The notes beneath the pieces are model-generated. The model had not been told where the DNA came from, ran no database searches, and saw nothing but the letters and a program-made list of their open reading frames with translations. The position numbers were made by a program, and so were the translations under genes. From JAKPUX01 sp964436305 (lineage in GTDB: Bacteria; Zhuqueibacterota; Zhuqueibacteria; Residuimicrobiales; Residuimicrobiaceae): DNA of 64,000 nt. Below, piece by piece: positions 25,745-34,499 of the stretch (position 1 is the stretch's first letter; the number at the start of each line of letters is the position of its first letter). Where the stretch lies: the NCBI GenBank assembly GCA_964436305.1, contig CAYTCI010000007.1, positions 1 to 64,000 on the forward strand. The letters are read 5' to 3'.

Positions 25745-27628
25745 ATGAACCTTTTCAAGAAGCTTTTTGGCAGCAAAACCGAAAAAAAGAGCACCCCGAC
25801 ACCCCGTCCGTCCTCCGGTCAGGAGCGCTATGGCTCGGGACGCTCCCGCTCCCGTTATCCGCAAAATCAGCGTCCGGGCGGCAGCCCGGGACCCAAACCA
25901 CAAGGCGGGTCTCCCCAGCGTCCGGGCGGCCAGCCACCGCGGCCGCAGAGCAGCGCACCCGCCCGGCCGGAGCCGCGCCCCCAGGAGAGTGGTGACGCGC
26001 GCCCCCAGGGCAGCAGCTCACGCTCGCGCCGCCGCAGAAGATCCCGCCGTCCCCAGGGTCAGTCGCCGCAGCCGGATCTCCAGCAACAGCAGGCGGCCAT
26101 CCCGCCCGCAGCGGAGAGCAAGCCCGAAGCGGTCAGCGAACCTCTGGAGAGCCCGACGCCCGTCGTCGAAGCACCGGCGCGGGTGCCCAAAGAACCCCTC
26201 CCGGAGATCACCCGGGAACAGCTCTCCCCGGCGCTGCAGGCCGGACTCGCCCGCACCAGCTGGGACGATCTGATGCCGGTTCAGGCGCGCACCATCCCCT
26301 ATCTGCTGGCTCACCGCGACCTGATGGTCCAGTCGCGCACCGGCAGCGGCAAGACCGGCGCCTTCATCCTGCCGATGCTCGAACGCCTCAACGCCTCCCT
26401 GCCCGAGACCCAGGCCCTGGTGCTGGTGCCCACCCGTGAACTGGCCAAACAGGTCACCGGCGAGGCCGAGATGCTATTCGGCGATTCGGGCTTGCGCGTC
26501 GCCGCGGTCTACGGTGGTGTCGGATACGGCAGCCAGATCGACGCCTTCCGTGAAGGGGCCCACCTGGTGGTCGGCACCCCGGGCCGTATCCTCGATCATC
26601 TCCTCAAGGGATCGCTCAACCTGCGCAGTCTGCAGCTTCTCATTCTCGATGAGGCCGACCGCATGCTCTCGATGGGCTTCTATCCCGACATGAAAGAGGT
26701 CCAGCAGTATCTGCCACAGGGCATCAATGCCTACATGTTCTCCGCCACCTTTCCCCCCTTCGTCCTGCATCTGGCCGCCGAGTTCCTCGACGATCCGGAA
26801 CTGATCAGCCTGAGCGGAGACCAGGTCTATGTCGCCGAGACCGAGCACTCCTTCTATGTCGTGCCGCCGATGGACAAGGACCGCGCGCTGGTCCGCATCA
26901 TCGAGATGGAAAACCCGGCCCAGGCGATCATCTTTTGCAATACCCGCTCCCAGGTGCATTATGTCGCCATCGTCCTGCAGCGCTTTGGCTACAATGCCGA
27001 CGAACTCTCCTCGGATCTGCCGCAAAACGCGCGCGAGAAGGTGATGACACGCCTGCGCGATGGCAGCCTGCGCTTCCTCGTGGCGACCGATGTGGCCGCG
27101 CGCGGCATCGACATCCCGCAGCTGCCGGTGGTGATCATGTATGAGCCGCCTGAGGATCCGGAGGCCTATATCCACCGGGCAGGACGCACAGGACGCGCCG
27201 GCGCCAGCGGCGAGGCGGTCTCTCTGGTCACTGAAGTGGAGCAGATCGACCTCGATCGCATCGCCAGAAAATACTCCTTCACCCTGATCCAGCGCGTCCT
27301 GCCGCAGAACGAGGACGTTGCGGCACTGGTCACCGAGCGTGTCACCGCGCTGCTCGAGGCCAAATACCGCGACAAGGACAATGTCGAGAAGGAGCGGCTG
27401 CGCCGCTTCCAGCCGCTGGCCCAGAGCCTCGCGGACAATGACGACCTGAACAACGTCATCGCCATGCTGCTCGACGAATTCTACCAGCAGACCCTGCATG
27501 CACCGGTGCAGACCACCGATACGGTCCTAACGGAAAAACGCCAGGAGAGCAGAGAGGAGGAGCAGCCCCGGAACAACCGGCCGCGCCGTCGTGGCGGCCG
27601 CCACCGTCGACCCGGGGGCCGTTCCTGA
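25745..27628 (+). CDS. DEAD-box ATP-dependent RNA helicase with long disordered basic N-terminus
   Basis: A 627-residue RNA helicase. The first ~150 residues are low complexity, rich in R, G, P, Q and S (for example SRSRRRRRSRRPQG), likely disordered and RNA-binding. The helicase core follows: Q-motif region SWDDLMPVQARTIP, motif I RTGSGKT near 197, PTREL, TPGR, DEAD near 302, SATF, and in domain 2 ARGID and HRAGRTGRAG. The C-terminal tail is again arginine-rich. It starts at ATG 25745 with AGGA 9 nt upstream, 15 nt after the methyltransferase gene, so a ribosome-biogenesis or RNA-turnover unit is plausible. RhlE/CshA-type is the nearest group by domain layout. Confidence 0.92.
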   Translation: MNLFKKLFGSKTEKKSTPTPRPSSGQERYGSGRSRSRYPQNQRPGGSPGPKPQGGSPQRPGGQPPRPQSSAPARPEPRPQESGDARPQGSSSRSRRRRRSRRPQGQSPQPDLQQQQAAIPPAAESKPEAVSEPLESPTPVVEAPARVPKEPLPEITREQLSPALQAGLARTSWDDLMPVQARTIPYLLAHRDLMVQSRTGSGKTGAFILPMLERLNASLPETQALVLVPTRELAKQVTGEAEMLFGDSGLRVAAVYGGVGYGSQIDAFREGAHLVVGTPGRILDHLLKGSLNLRSLQLLILDEADRMLSMGFYPDMKEVQQYLPQGINAYMFSATFPPFVLHLAAEFLDDPELISLSGDQVYVAETEHSFYVVPPMDKDRALVRIIEMENPAQAIIFCNTRSQVHYVAIVLQRFGYNADELSSDLPQNAREKVMTRLRDGSLRFLVATDVAARGIDIPQLPVVIMYEPPEDPEAYIHRAGRTGRAGASGEAVSLVTEVEQIDLDRIARKYSFTLIQRVLPQNEDVAALVTERVTALLEAKYRDKDNVEKERLRRFQPLAQSLADNDDLNNVIAMLLDEFYQQTLHAPVQTTDTVLTEKRQESREEEQPRNNRPRRRGGRHRRPGGRS

Positions 27629-27659
27629 GAATACCCTCTCCCCGGACCTGATCCAAACC

Positions 27660-27704
27660 ACCGGAGGCTCTGCCATCCCTTTTGCCGAGCCTCCGGTTCT
27701 GTCT
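27660..27704 (+). terminator. Stable hairpin between helicase and nfo, weak terminator or processing signal
   Basis: A perfect 11-bp stem (27660-27670 with 27687-27697, 16-nt loop) followed by TCTGTCTT, a poor T-run. It begins 31 nt past the helicase stop and 66 nt before nfo. It could reduce readthrough or protect the upstream mRNA. Confidence 0.5.
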
Positions 27705-27725
27705 TCAATGAAAGGTCTTCCCGCC

Positions 27726-28574
27726 ATGAAATACCTTGGAGCCCATGTCAGCGCCGCAGGCGGACTGGAGAGCGCCCCGGAAAACGCCCGCGCCATCGGC
27801 GCCCGGGCGTTCGCCCTTTTCACCAAAAACCAGCGCCAATGGCTGGCCAAAAGCCTCGGCGAAGCCGAAATCGAGCGCTTCAGGGTCCGCTGTCAGGAAC
27901 TCGACTTTTCGCCGGACCACATCCTGCCGCATGACAGCTATCTGATCAATCTCGCCCATCCCGAGGAGGCCGGCCTGGCCAAATCGCAAGCCGCATTCCT
28001 CGACGAGATGCAGCGCTGCGAGGCGCTGGGTCTGAAACTGCTGAACTTCCATCCCGGCTCACACCTCGGCCAGATCACCCTGGAGGAGGGTCTGCATCGG
28101 GTCGCGCTCTCCATCAATCTTGCCCTGGAGAAGAGCCGCGGGGTCGTCGCAGTCATCGAGAATACCGCCGGACAGGGCAGCAATGTGGGATGCACCTTCG
28201 AACAACTCGCGGCCATCATCGCGGAGGTCGAGGACCAAAGCCGCGTCGGCGTCTGCCTCGACACCTGCCATCTTTTCGCCTCGGGCTATGACCTGCGCAC
28301 CCCCGCTGCCTATGCCGAGACCATGCGTCAATTCGAGGCGACCGTCGGTTTTTCCTATCTGCGGGGATTCCACCTCAACGATGCCAAGAAAGAACTCGGC
28401 TCGCGCGTCGACCGGCACGCCCCTCTCGGCGACGGCCTGCTTGGCCTCGAGGCCTTTCGTCTGCTCATGCAGGATGAGCGGCTTGACGGTCTCCCCCTCA
28501 TCCTGGAAACCCCCGAGCACGAACGCTGGGCCGATGAGATCCGGCTGCTCTACGAGTTCGCCACCGCAGCCTGA
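27726..28574 (+). CDS. nfo: Deoxyribonuclease IV (AP endonuclease, Nfo family)
   Basis: A 282-residue zinc-dependent AP endonuclease for base-excision repair, close to E. coli Nfo (285). It begins MKYLGAHVSAAGGLE. Metal ligands and motifs appear in order: NFHPGSHLG, VIENTAGQG, CLDTCHLFASGYD, GFHLNDAKKELGSRVDRHAPLGDG and the final ILETPEH. I chose the ATG at 27726, where the conserved N-terminus begins; ATG 27708 (six extra residues) has no better ribosome binding site. It follows the helicase by 97 nt with a stable hairpin in between, and no separate promoter is obvious. Confidence 0.95.
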   Translation: MKYLGAHVSAAGGLESAPENARAIGARAFALFTKNQRQWLAKSLGEAEIERFRVRCQELDFSPDHILPHDSYLINLAHPEEAGLAKSQAAFLDEMQRCEALGLKLLNFHPGSHLGQITLEEGLHRVALSINLALEKSRGVVAVIENTAGQGSNVGCTFEQLAAIIAEVEDQSRVGVCLDTCHLFASGYDLRTPAAYAETMRQFEATVGFSYLRGFHLNDAKKELGSRVDRHAPLGDGLLGLEAFRLLMQDERLDGLPLILETPEHERWADEIRLLYEFATAA

Positions 28575-28601
28575 ACCGGCACTCCCGCCAGCCTCCTGGC
28601 A

Positions 28602-28641
28602 TAAAAAAACGCCGGAAAAGCGGCAAGCGCTTCTCCGGCGT
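28602..28641 (-). terminator. Rho-independent terminator of the Nif3-trxB-LiaF-like operon
   Basis: Stem ACGCCGGA/TCCGGCGT (28609-28616 with 28634-28641), extended by AAGCG/CGCTT after one mismatch. On the minus strand it is followed by a T7 run. It lies 22 nt past the stop at 28663. Confidence 0.88.
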
Positions 28642-28662
28642 CAAATCCCGATCCGGGTCGGT

Positions 28663-29253
28663 CTAGAAGACCTTGATATCGCCCATACCAACGCTGCAGA
28701 TCAGCAGCAGCCTGGCGGGCATCTCTTCATATTTGGGTGTCTGGTACTCCAATACCTCGCTGAATCCATCCGCCTTCTGATCAAAGACCTTGATATCCCC
28801 CAGCGAAACCCTCGCCTTGACCTTGACGGGCAGCCCCGGCAGCAAGTCGACGTGCACATCCCCCACACCACTGCGCAGGTAGAGACGATGTTCTCCCGGC
28901 TCCAGTGCAACCTGGGAGGCATCGATCACCACCGAGCCCACCATGGTGCGGACGCTGCCGCCATTAAAGCCCTGCGCTGGCAATTTGATGCGCAGATCGC
29001 CCAGGACCGACTCCCGCGACAGGGTCCCGGAATAGTCGGGTTCCTCCGCATGCAGGGAAGAGTGGCCGCGAGTTTCGCGGCGCCGCTCTCCTGTCATGAG
29101 ATAGATGCCCATCAGGATCAGGGCGACCGGCCAAAAATGGAAGATCCAGCGGATGATGTCAAACAGCGAGGGGCCATCGAAGAGTAGCAGGCAGCCCATG
29201 ACCACCAGAATCACTCCCACAAAGGTCGAACCGCGACTGGTTTGCGAATCCAT
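28663..29253 (-). CDS. LiaF-like membrane protein (cell-wall stress response domain)
   Basis: A 196-residue protein. Two transmembrane helices lie near the N-terminus (STFVGVILVVMGCLLLFDG and FHFWPVALILMGIYLMTG), then a charged linker. A beta-helix-like C-terminal domain has repeated G-D-I/L/V-[RHK] units (VLGDLRIKL, GVGDVHVDLL, SLGDIKVFD, GMGDIKVF), the pattern of the LiaF C-terminal domain. In Bacillus LiaF restrains the LiaRS system; no LiaS/LiaR pair is here, so only the family is claimed. The ATG at 29253 is preceded by AGGAGGGAT. It is last in the operon Nif3-like, trxB, this gene. Confidence 0.75.
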   Translation of the reverse strand: MDSQTSRGSTFVGVILVVMGCLLLFDGPSLFDIIRWIFHFWPVALILMGIYLMTGERRRETRGHSSLHAEEPDYSGTLSRESVLGDLRIKLPAQGFNGGSVRTMVGSVVIDASQVALEPGEHRLYLRSGVGDVHVDLLPGLPVKVKARVSLGDIKVFDQKADGFSEVLEYQTPKYEEMPARLLLICSVGMGDIKVF

Positions 29254-29286
29254 ATCCCTCCTCATTGCCACTACCGGACGGCTTTG

Positions 29287-30222
29287 TCATCGCCCGGGAT
29301 AGGCCGTTCCTTCGAGTTCAGCAATATACTTCTCCACCTCGATGGCCGCCATGCAGCCGGAGGCGGAGGCGGTGATCGCCTGGCGATAGATGGCATCCTG
29401 AACATCGCCGCAAGCGAAGACACCGGGCAGATTGGTGCGGGTACGGCGGTCTGTCTCGATATACCCGCCGCTATCCAGTGTGATCTGGCCGGCGAAAAGC
29501 TCGGTGTTGGGTTTGTGGCCGATGAAGACAAATATCCCGTCGACCGGGAACTCCGCGGTCGCCCCGCTCTTGACATTCTTCAGCCGCAGATGGCTCACCG
29601 TTGTGCCGCCGGCGATCTCCTCCACGACCGTATCCCAGATGAACTCCACCTTGCTGTTGTGCATGGCCCGCTCCTGGAGGATGGCATCGGCCCGCAGCCG
29701 GTCGCGGCGGTGAATGATGGTCACCTTTTCCGCAAAGCGGGTGAGGAAAAGCCCCTCGTCCAGGGCGCTGTTGCCGCCGCCCACCACAACCACATGCTTG
29801 CCGGTGAAAAAGAAGCCGTCGCAGGTGGCGCAATAAGAGACACCCTTGCCGATGTAGCGCTCTTCGCCGGGGACTCCGAGCCGTTTGGGCGTCGAGCCAG
29901 TGGCAAGGATCACCGATCGGGCCTCAAGGTTCTGCGTGGCCGTATGGACGCGCTTGACCGCGCCTGCCAGTTCGACGCTTTCGACCACATCGTAGATGAC
30001 CTCCATCCCGAAGCGCAAGGCCTGCTTTTCAAACAACTGATACATCTCAAAGCCGCTCAATCCCTCCGGAAAACCGGGGAAATTCTCCAGATCGTTGGTC
30101 AGGGTGACCTGTCCACCCCGTTCCATTCCACTGATCAGCAGGGGCTTGAGGTTGGCGCGGCCGGCATAGATCGCGGCCGTCAAGCCGGCCGGACCCGAGC
30201 CAATAATGATGACTTCTCGCAT
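29287..30222 (-). CDS. trxB: Thioredoxin-disulfide reductase
   Basis: A 311-residue FAD- and NADPH-dependent flavoprotein that keeps thioredoxin reduced. The FAD-binding GSGPAG is at 8-13, the redox-active CATC at 131-134, the NADPH-binding GGGNSA at 148-153, and the second FAD motif is GVFACGDVQD near the C-terminus. Length and order match low-molecular-weight bacterial TrxB. The ATG has AGGA 9 nt upstream. It lies 82 nt from the Nif3-like gene and 33 nt from the LiaF-like gene; the AT-rich 82-nt gap could hold an internal promoter, but none is clear. Confidence 0.96.
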   Translation of the reverse strand: MREVIIIGSGPAGLTAAIYAGRANLKPLLISGMERGGQVTLTNDLENFPGFPEGLSGFEMYQLFEKQALRFGMEVIYDVVESVELAGAVKRVHTATQNLEARSVILATGSTPKRLGVPGEERYIGKGVSYCATCDGFFFTGKHVVVVGGGNSALDEGLFLTRFAEKVTIIHRRDRLRADAILQERAMHNSKVEFIWDTVVEEIAGGTTVSHLRLKNVKSGATAEFPVDGIFVFIGHKPNTELFAGQITLDSGGYIETDRRTRTNLPGVFACGDVQDAIYRQAITASASGCMAAIEVEKYIAELEGTAYPGR

Positions 30223-30304
30223 GTTTTTCTTCCTGTCTTCTCTGTATTACGATTGATTATTCAATTAGATTCATCAAATCCACAAAGTATTCAAACTTTA
30301 TCTT

Positions 30305-31045
30305 TCAAATAGGGTTGGGAATATCGACGAACTCCACCTCCACCTCCAGCTTGTGCATCAGGTGCTCGCCGAGGGCGCGAATGCCCAAACGCTCGGTCGC
30401 ATAATGGCCGGCGGCGATATAATGAATCCCCGCCTCCTTGGCCATGTGCATGGTATTTTCCCGCACCTCGCCGGTGATATAGGCGTCGAGCCCCTCTGCG
30501 ATCGCCAGCGCCAGTTCGTTCGGCGCCCCGCCGGAGCAGTAGCCGATGCGGTGGATCCTTTCCGGGCCAAAGGCAAAGGTGAAGGGTTCGCGATCAAAGG
30601 TATAGCGGATCAATTCGATGAGTTCGGGCAGATCCATCTCTTCAACAGAACCCATCAAGCCGATGCGTCCCAGGGGTGCCAGATTATGCAGCCCCAGCGT
30701 CTTGACCGCCAGGATGTTATTGCCCACCTCCTCATGCATATCGAGGCAGAGGTGATAGGCGAGCAGGTTGAGATCGTGCTCCAGCAAATACTTGAGGCGC
30801 TGGCGGAAGGGTCCCTCCACCACCCGGCTCTCCCGGTCCCAGAGCAGGCCATGGTGGACCATAACCAGATCGGCATCCTTTTGCACTGCCGCCGTAAAAA
30901 GCTCGAGGCTGGCCGAGACGCCGGTGACGATGCGCCCGATCTGCCTGCGGCCCTCGACCTGCAACCCCATGGGCCCGGAATCGGGTATCAGCCGCACGCC
31001 CAGATAATCGTCGAGATAACTGATCAATTCTTCGCGAAGGATCAT
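30305..31045 (-). CDS. Nif3-like dinuclear metal-centre protein (GTP cyclohydrolase I type 2 homologue)
   Basis: A 246-residue protein of the NIF3/YbgI family, toroidal metal-binding proteins without a settled biochemical role. The expected ligands are seen: VMVHHGLLWD (two histidines), AYHLCLDMHEEVGNN (histidine and aspartate), and the C-terminal AAGHYATERLG. The start ATG at 31045 has AGAGG 5-6 nt upstream and follows a good promoter. It heads the operon with trxB and the LiaF-like gene. Confidence 0.9.
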   Translation of the reverse strand: MILREELISYLDDYLGVRLIPDSGPMGLQVEGRRQIGRIVTGVSASLELFTAAVQKDADLVMVHHGLLWDRESRVVEGPFRQRLKYLLEHDLNLLAYHLCLDMHEEVGNNILAVKTLGLHNLAPLGRIGLMGSVEEMDLPELIELIRYTFDREPFTFAFGPERIHRIGYCSGGAPNELALAIAEGLDAYITGEVRENTMHMAKEAGIHYIAAGHYATERLGIRALGEHLMHKLEVEVEFVDIPNPI

Positions 31046-31084
31046 ACGAACCTCTGCAGATTACACCCCTGACTTGTCTCTACT

Positions 31085-31112
31085 AATATAGGGTGCTGGA
31101 AATGAAACGCAA
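31085..31112 (-). promoter_or_regulatory. Predicted promoter of the Nif3-trxB-LiaF-like operon
   Basis: Minus strand: TTGCGT (31112-31107), 16-nt spacer, TATATT (31090-31085); about 33 nt of leader before the ATG at 31045. Confidence 0.6.
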
Positions 31113-31167
31113 GTAAAATCATCACGATCCGGGGAGCGTCGGGCCTCGGCCCTTGCCTAAAAAGCAT

Positions 31168-31196
31168 TTGGCATTATGGCCATTTTGTCCTATATT
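31168..31196 (+). promoter_or_regulatory. Predicted promoter of the RNA methyltransferase operon
   Basis: TTGGCA (31168-31173), 17-nt spacer, TATATT (31191-31196), divergent from the Nif3 promoter. Confidence 0.65.
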
Positions 31197-31273
31197 GGGA
31201 ACAATGCAAGCTCACTGCGGTGGCCCTCCTGGCGGAGCAGCCGCCGATTACAGCAGATCCCGGAACCCCTGGC

Positions 31274-32077
31274 ATGCCCGTCCCGAAGCAGCAACTCAGG
31301 GCGCTGCACCGTCTGCGGCTGAAGAAATTCCGCGAGCAGGAGCAGGCCTTTCTGATCGAAGGTGTCCGGCTCTGTGAAGAGGCCCTCCGGGCGCAAGCCC
31401 TCCTGGTGCGCCTCTTTCACACGGCGGAGGCAGCACACAATCCGCGCATCAAGGCCCTGCTGAACGAGAGCGCCGGGCGCGGGGTTCCGATTGAAGAGCT
31501 GGACGGCGCCGCCTTTTCCCAGCTGGCCGATACCGAAACGCCACAAGGTATCGCAGCCCTCCTGCACAAGCCATTACGCCGCACCTTCGATCCCGCTGCC
31601 TGCAGGGATGCGTTGGTGCTGGCCATCGACGGACTCGCCGATCCGGGCAATCTGGGCACCATCTTGCGTACGGCAGAATGGTTCGGTGTCCGCACGATCC
31701 TGCTCAGTCGCGATACAGTCGAACTGTACAATCCCAAGGTGGTCCGCAGCAGCATGGGCAGCCTCTTCCGGCTGCAGGTGCATGAGGGGATCGATCTGCA
31801 GCAGACGGCCCTCGCCGCCCGGACTGCGGGCTGGCGGTTACTCAGCGCCGAGGCGGCGGGCGGCGATCCGGCCCATGAATTCACTCCCGGTGGACGCGAC
31901 CTGCTCTTCATCGGCAGCGAGGCCCATGGCCTGGTCACCCCCTTGCAGGAGACGATCGATCGGCGGATCACCATCCCCGGTGGCGGCGCGGAATCGCTCA
32001 ACGCGGCCATTGCCGCCGCCATTTTACTCTACCAACTGACCACTCTTCCATTGCGGACGAATGCCCATGCACGTTGA
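31274..32077 (+). CDS. TrmH/SpoU family RNA 2'-O-methyltransferase
   Basis: A 267-residue SPOUT methyltransferase that moves a methyl group from SAM to a ribose 2'-hydroxyl of rRNA or tRNA. The N-terminal substrate-binding part has KKFREQEQAFLIEGVRL, then the knot domain: LVLAIDGLADPGNLGTILRTAEWFG (motif 1), FIGSEAHGLV (motif 2) and ITIPGGGAESLNAAIAAAILLYQ (motif 3). The ATG at 31274 begins the conserved region; a GTG at 31220 would add 18 residues unlike the family. Its end overlaps the next gene by 17 nt. Confidence 0.9.
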   Translation: MPVPKQQLRALHRLRLKKFREQEQAFLIEGVRLCEEALRAQALLVRLFHTAEAAHNPRIKALLNESAGRGVPIEELDGAAFSQLADTETPQGIAALLHKPLRRTFDPAACRDALVLAIDGLADPGNLGTILRTAEWFGVRTILLSRDTVELYNPKVVRSSMGSLFRLQVHEGIDLQQTALAARTAGWRLLSAEAAGGDPAHEFTPGGRDLLFIGSEAHGLVTPLQETIDRRITIPGGGAESLNAAIAAAILLYQLTTLPLRTNAHAR

Positions 32078-32891
32078 TGACGACTTTTCCTATCTCGATG
32101 GTAAAGAGCTTTCCCGGGTGCTGCTTTGGACGCTGGCCATGTTCATCTTCAGCCTCTTCGCCGGCTCGCTGCTGATCTTTCTGGCCGGTCCGAAATGGGG
32201 TTTGCTGGCCGAAACCCTCTTCATCGTCCCGGCCCTGGTCTACGTCCTGAAACACAAACGGCCTTTCGCGCGGACATTCCGCCTCAATCCGGTCCGCTGG
32301 CCCGTCCTCTTTTACACCCTGTTGCTGGCCTTTCCGGTCCTGATCCTCGGCGATGAACTGGACCGCATCATCGCCCTCTTCTTCCCTCTCCCTTCCTGGT
32401 TTGATGTCGGCGATCTGCTGGCGATTCATTCCCTGACCGACGCCATGCTGATCCTTGGCAACGGGGTTATCGTTGCCGCGATCGCCGAGGAAATGCTTTT
32501 TCGCGGCCTGATCCAGCGCTCCCTGGAGCATCTCAACGATGCTGCCACCGCGATGGCGCTTTCGGCCATTCTCTTCGCTATGTTCCATTTCAATATCTGG
32601 TGGATGATCCAGATCACCTTGCTCGGGCTGGTGCTGGCCTACATCGCCTGGAAAAGCGGCAGTATCTGGCCGGCGGTTCTGCTGCATGGCATCAACAACC
32701 TGCTCTCGATTCTGGTGGCCAACGCCGGGCAGGTCAAGATGGACTGGTACGCCGGCGAGGTCCATGTCAAGGGGGTCTGGATTGCCGCCGCTCTCATCCT
32801 CCTGGTCCCGGCCCTGGCCGGATTTCACAAGGCATGCGAAGCCGCCACGGCCCGCCTGCATGAGCGCATGATTGGAGAAGACCATGAATAA
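32061..32891 (+). CDS. CPBP family intramembrane metalloprotease (CAAX/Abi type)
   Basis: A 276-residue polytopic membrane protein. The family motifs are intact: EEMLFRG (143-149), a histidine in the FHFN motif (H176) and HGINN (H209). About seven to eight hydrophobic segments are seen. Relatives process prenylated or signalling peptides, or give bacteriocin self-immunity; the substrate is unknown. The gene starts inside the RNA methyltransferase and ends 8 nt inside the SpoIID-like gene, so the three are translationally linked. An ATG two codons downstream (32067) is an equal alternative start. Confidence 0.88.
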   Translation: MPMHVDDDFSYLDGKELSRVLLWTLAMFIFSLFAGSLLIFLAGPKWGLLAETLFIVPALVYVLKHKRPFARTFRLNPVRWPVLFYTLLLAFPVLILGDELDRIIALFFPLPSWFDVGDLLAIHSLTDAMLILGNGVIVAAIAEEMLFRGLIQRSLEHLNDAATAMALSAILFAMFHFNIWWMIQITLLGLVLAYIAWKSGSIWPAVLLHGINNLLSILVANAGQVKMDWYAGEVHVKGVWIAAALILLVPALAGFHKACEAATARLHERMIGEDHE

Positions 32892-34416
32892 CCGTGCACC
32901 CCAGGTTCGCATCGGCATGATCCAGTCCGCCGAGACCATCCGTTTCCAGTGCGAGAGCGCCTTCGATCTTCTCGACCTGCAAGGCAACCGGATGGCCCAT
33001 GGCAAGGCCAATTCCCCCTGCGAGGCGGTCATTCGTCAGGCCGAGGCGGCCGAAATACGCTATCATGTTCGGCTGGCGATCGCCATCACCGAGGAGGAGG
33101 CGGAGAAGCGGCGCAAAAAACTCAAGGCACGGGATATCGCCACCTCCCTGTGGCGGCCGGGCATCGTGCTGGCCTTGCATGATTACACCATGGACAACCG
33201 CGAATACTGGGTCGTGACCGAGGCCTTTGCCGATGAAGCTGCGGCCAAACAATTCGCCCTGAGCTTCGAGCCGGTGGGTGAAGCCGTTGTCGTCAAGGAG
33301 ATCATCCGCAAGCCCTCCGGTACGCTCGTGCTGATGCACCAGCCCTTTGCCGATGGTTGCCGCATCGCCCCTTGCGATCCAGAGGCCCGCATCCAGCTCT
33401 TCGATGTCACCGTCGGCATCGAGTTCCATTGGCAGCACCAGCGCACCCAGCTGTTGCCCGGAATTCTCGAGATCGCCTTCAACAATGCCGGGCGGCTGCT
33501 GGCGGTCAATGAACTGGACATCGAGACCTACCTCATCAGCGTCAACTCCTCGGAGATGACCCGGGAGAATCCGGTCGAGCTGCTCAAGGCCCAGACCATC
33601 GCCGCGCGCAGCACCATTCTCGCCACCATGGGCAAACACCACTATGACGAAAAGTTCCATCTCTGCTCCGACGATCACTGCCAGTGCTATCATGGTGTGG
33701 CCAACATCTCCGAGTACTCGCAGGCCGCGGCGGTCGAAACCGAGGGGGTCAATCTGCTGCATGCGGGCCGGGTCTGCGATGCGCGCTATGCCAAGATCTG
33801 CGGTGGGATCATGGAGGATTACGCCCACATCTGGGATGAACGCGAGGTCCCCTATCTGGTGCCGGGCGTGGATGGCAAGGAAAAACTGGGCTTCCCGCTG
33901 GCCAGCGAGGAGCAAACCAAAGCCTATATCGACAGCTCGCCCGATGTCTGGTGCAACACCCAAAAATATGCGATTCCCTCTTCGCTGCCCTACAACACCC
34001 GGGATCTCTTCCGCTGGAAGGTCTCTTATCCGCGCCAGGCGTTGGGTGAGCTGATCAGCCGGCGGCTGGGCATTCAATTTGGCGAGCTGATCGATCTCAT
34101 CCCCGGGGAGCGCGCGCCCGGTGGCCGCCTGATTTTCATGGATGTCGTCGGCAGCGAGCGTACTGTCCGGATCGGCAAGGAGCTGGTCATCCGCCGCGCC
34201 CTCTCCGAGAGTCATCTCTACAGCGCCTGTTTCTATATTGAGCGCGAGCGGGACGCCGCCGGCCAGGTGGTGCAGTTCCATCTGATCGGCGCCGGCTGGG
34301 GGCATGGCGTCGGGCTGTGCCAGGTGGGCGCGACCGTCATGGCGCAGCAGGGGTTCGATCATGCGGCCATTCTGGCGCACTATTACAAGCAGAGCCAGTT
34401 GGCAAAACTCTACTAA
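32884..34416 (+). CDS. SpoIID/LytB domain protein without signal peptide
   Basis: A 510-residue protein. The C-terminal two-thirds match SpoIID/LytB: LDIETYLISVNSSEM, VELLKAQTIAARSTIL, then a region like AVETEGVNLLHAGRVCDARYAKICGG, and the typical ending GAGWGHGVGLCQVGA with MAQQGFDHAAILAHYY. SpoIID is a peptidoglycan lytic transglycosylase in Bacillus spores. This protein is longer, begins MNNRAPQVRIGMIQSAET with no signal peptide or transmembrane helix, and has a cysteine/histidine cluster CSDDHCQCYH. A peptidoglycan role outside the cytoplasm is therefore doubtful. The ATG at 32884 follows GGAG by 6 nt and overlaps the CPBP gene. Confidence 0.82.
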   Translation: MNNRAPQVRIGMIQSAETIRFQCESAFDLLDLQGNRMAHGKANSPCEAVIRQAEAAEIRYHVRLAIAITEEEAEKRRKKLKARDIATSLWRPGIVLALHDYTMDNREYWVVTEAFADEAAAKQFALSFEPVGEAVVVKEIIRKPSGTLVLMHQPFADGCRIAPCDPEARIQLFDVTVGIEFHWQHQRTQLLPGILEIAFNNAGRLLAVNELDIETYLISVNSSEMTRENPVELLKAQTIAARSTILATMGKHHYDEKFHLCSDDHCQCYHGVANISEYSQAAAVETEGVNLLHAGRVCDARYAKICGGIMEDYAHIWDEREVPYLVPGVDGKEKLGFPLASEEQTKAYIDSSPDVWCNTQKYAIPSSLPYNTRDLFRWKVSYPRQALGELISRRLGIQFGELIDLIPGERAPGGRLIFMDVVGSERTVRIGKELVIRRALSESHLYSACFYIERERDAAGQVVQFHLIGAGWGHGVGLCQVGATVMAQQGFDHAAILAHYYKQSQLAKLY

Positions 34417-34499
34417 AAGCTTTCCGCAGAGCGGGCCTGTTGCCGCTATCTTATAACAGGTTAACACAAAGCAGGCCCGATGAGAGACCGCGGAATGGT

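Noticed and set aside
30223..30304. Promoter for trxB in the AT-rich gap
   Set aside because: Several TTGAAT/TAAT-like words exist, but none has proper spacing, so I did not call one.
34440..34460. TATAAC upstream of the lone receiver as a promoter
   Set aside because: No acceptable -35 at 15-19 nt; the gene can be read from the upstream operon.
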